A DNA stretch of 7,754 nt from UBA7396 sp036172015 (GTDB lineage Bacteria > Patescibacteriota > Gracilibacteria > BD1-5 > UBA6164). Below the pieces are notes generated by a model. That model was not told where the DNA came from and ran no database searches. It was given only the letters and a program-made list of their open reading frames with translations. Below are positions 7,540-7,754 of the stretch, one piece after another (the first letter of the stretch is position 1; each line of letters begins with the position of its first letter). The DNA lies in contig JAVHSE010000072.1 of assembly GCA_036172015.1 (NCBI GenBank), forward strand, positions 1-7,754, written 5' to 3'. The translations under genes and the position numbers were made by a program.

Positions 7540-7754
7540 ATTGATTTCATTGCATAACGATTGGAGATGATTGTTTTGTAAATTCTACTTTATCTCTTAT
7601 ATCTGAATATTCGACTCAAGTAGTATTTCATACCCAGATAGTACCATCACTCTCAATATCAATTCTAAAATCTTGATTTCATTTTTTGAGAGCAAATCAA
7701 GTTTTTGCATTATTTTTTCATTCTACTGTATTATCTCAAAAATATTGAACTCAG
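7514..7754 (-). CDS. 3' end of an unknown protein gene (partial, 79 codons visible)
   Basis: An open frame enters from the right edge on the minus strand and ends at TAA 7514-7516. It contains seven to eight TGA codons read as Gly, which only makes sense under code 25. The visible C-terminus is Gly/Asn/Asp-rich and beta-strand-like, for example DFRIDIESDGTIWVGNTTG, ending FDFSRIIL. There is no Cys, membrane helix or catalytic motif in this part. The DGTIWVG stretch resembles repeats in beta-propeller or secreted beta-rich proteins, but 79 residues are too few to assign a family. It lies upstream of the 687-aa anchored protein in the same direction and is probably co-transcribed with it. Confidence 0.65.

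Noticed and set aside
1..7754. CRISPR arrays, tRNA or rRNA genes, insertion sequences and long repeats.
   Set aside because: No regularly spaced repeats, cloverleaf sequences, transposase motifs or terminal inverted repeats were seen on either strand.

Overview
The window comes from a low-GC bacterium that reads UGA as glycine (translation table 25). This points to the candidate phyla Gracilibacteria (BD1-5) or Absconditabacteria (SR1). The proof is internal. The gene at 115-1653 is a complete methionyl-tRNA synthetase only if its 17 in-frame TGA codons are read through. TGA then supplies the glycine of the catalytic HIGH motif and the glycine just after KISKS, while TGG still encodes Trp. 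All seven genes close cleanly at TAA under this code. Under the standard code six of them break into fragments of a few dozen residues.

Layout. A plus-strand pair, metG and a 157-aa unknown gene, is separated by 4 bases and follows a sigma70-like promoter at 42-69. It ends at a bidirectional terminator (2149-2180) that it shares with a convergent minus-strand gene for a 388-aa four-helix membrane protein (2179-3345). Upstream of that, on the minus strand, is a small very basic protein (3426-3758). A 130-base divergent promoter region (3759-3888) separates it from a plus-strand gene for a metallo-beta-lactamase-fold protein with a long C-terminal extension (3889-5376). A second bidirectional terminator (5375-5413) lies between this gene and a convergent minus-strand gene for a 687-aa membrane-anchored, coiled-coil protein (5413-7476). 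The 3' end of one more minus-strand gene (7514-7754) runs off the right edge, 37 bases upstream of the 687-aa gene and probably co-transcribed with it.

Function. Only metG has a firm assignment. The metallo-beta-lactamase gene is recognisable as a fold but its substrate is unknown. The two membrane proteins, the basic protein, the 157-aa protein and the partial gene are lineage-type unknowns. Nothing shows that they form one system. I see no CRISPR array, tRNA, rRNA, insertion sequence, phage or toxin-antitoxin signature. Gene packing is tight, no start has a clear Shine-Dalgarno sequence, and both convergent junctions consist almost entirely of a terminator hairpin touching or including the stop codons.
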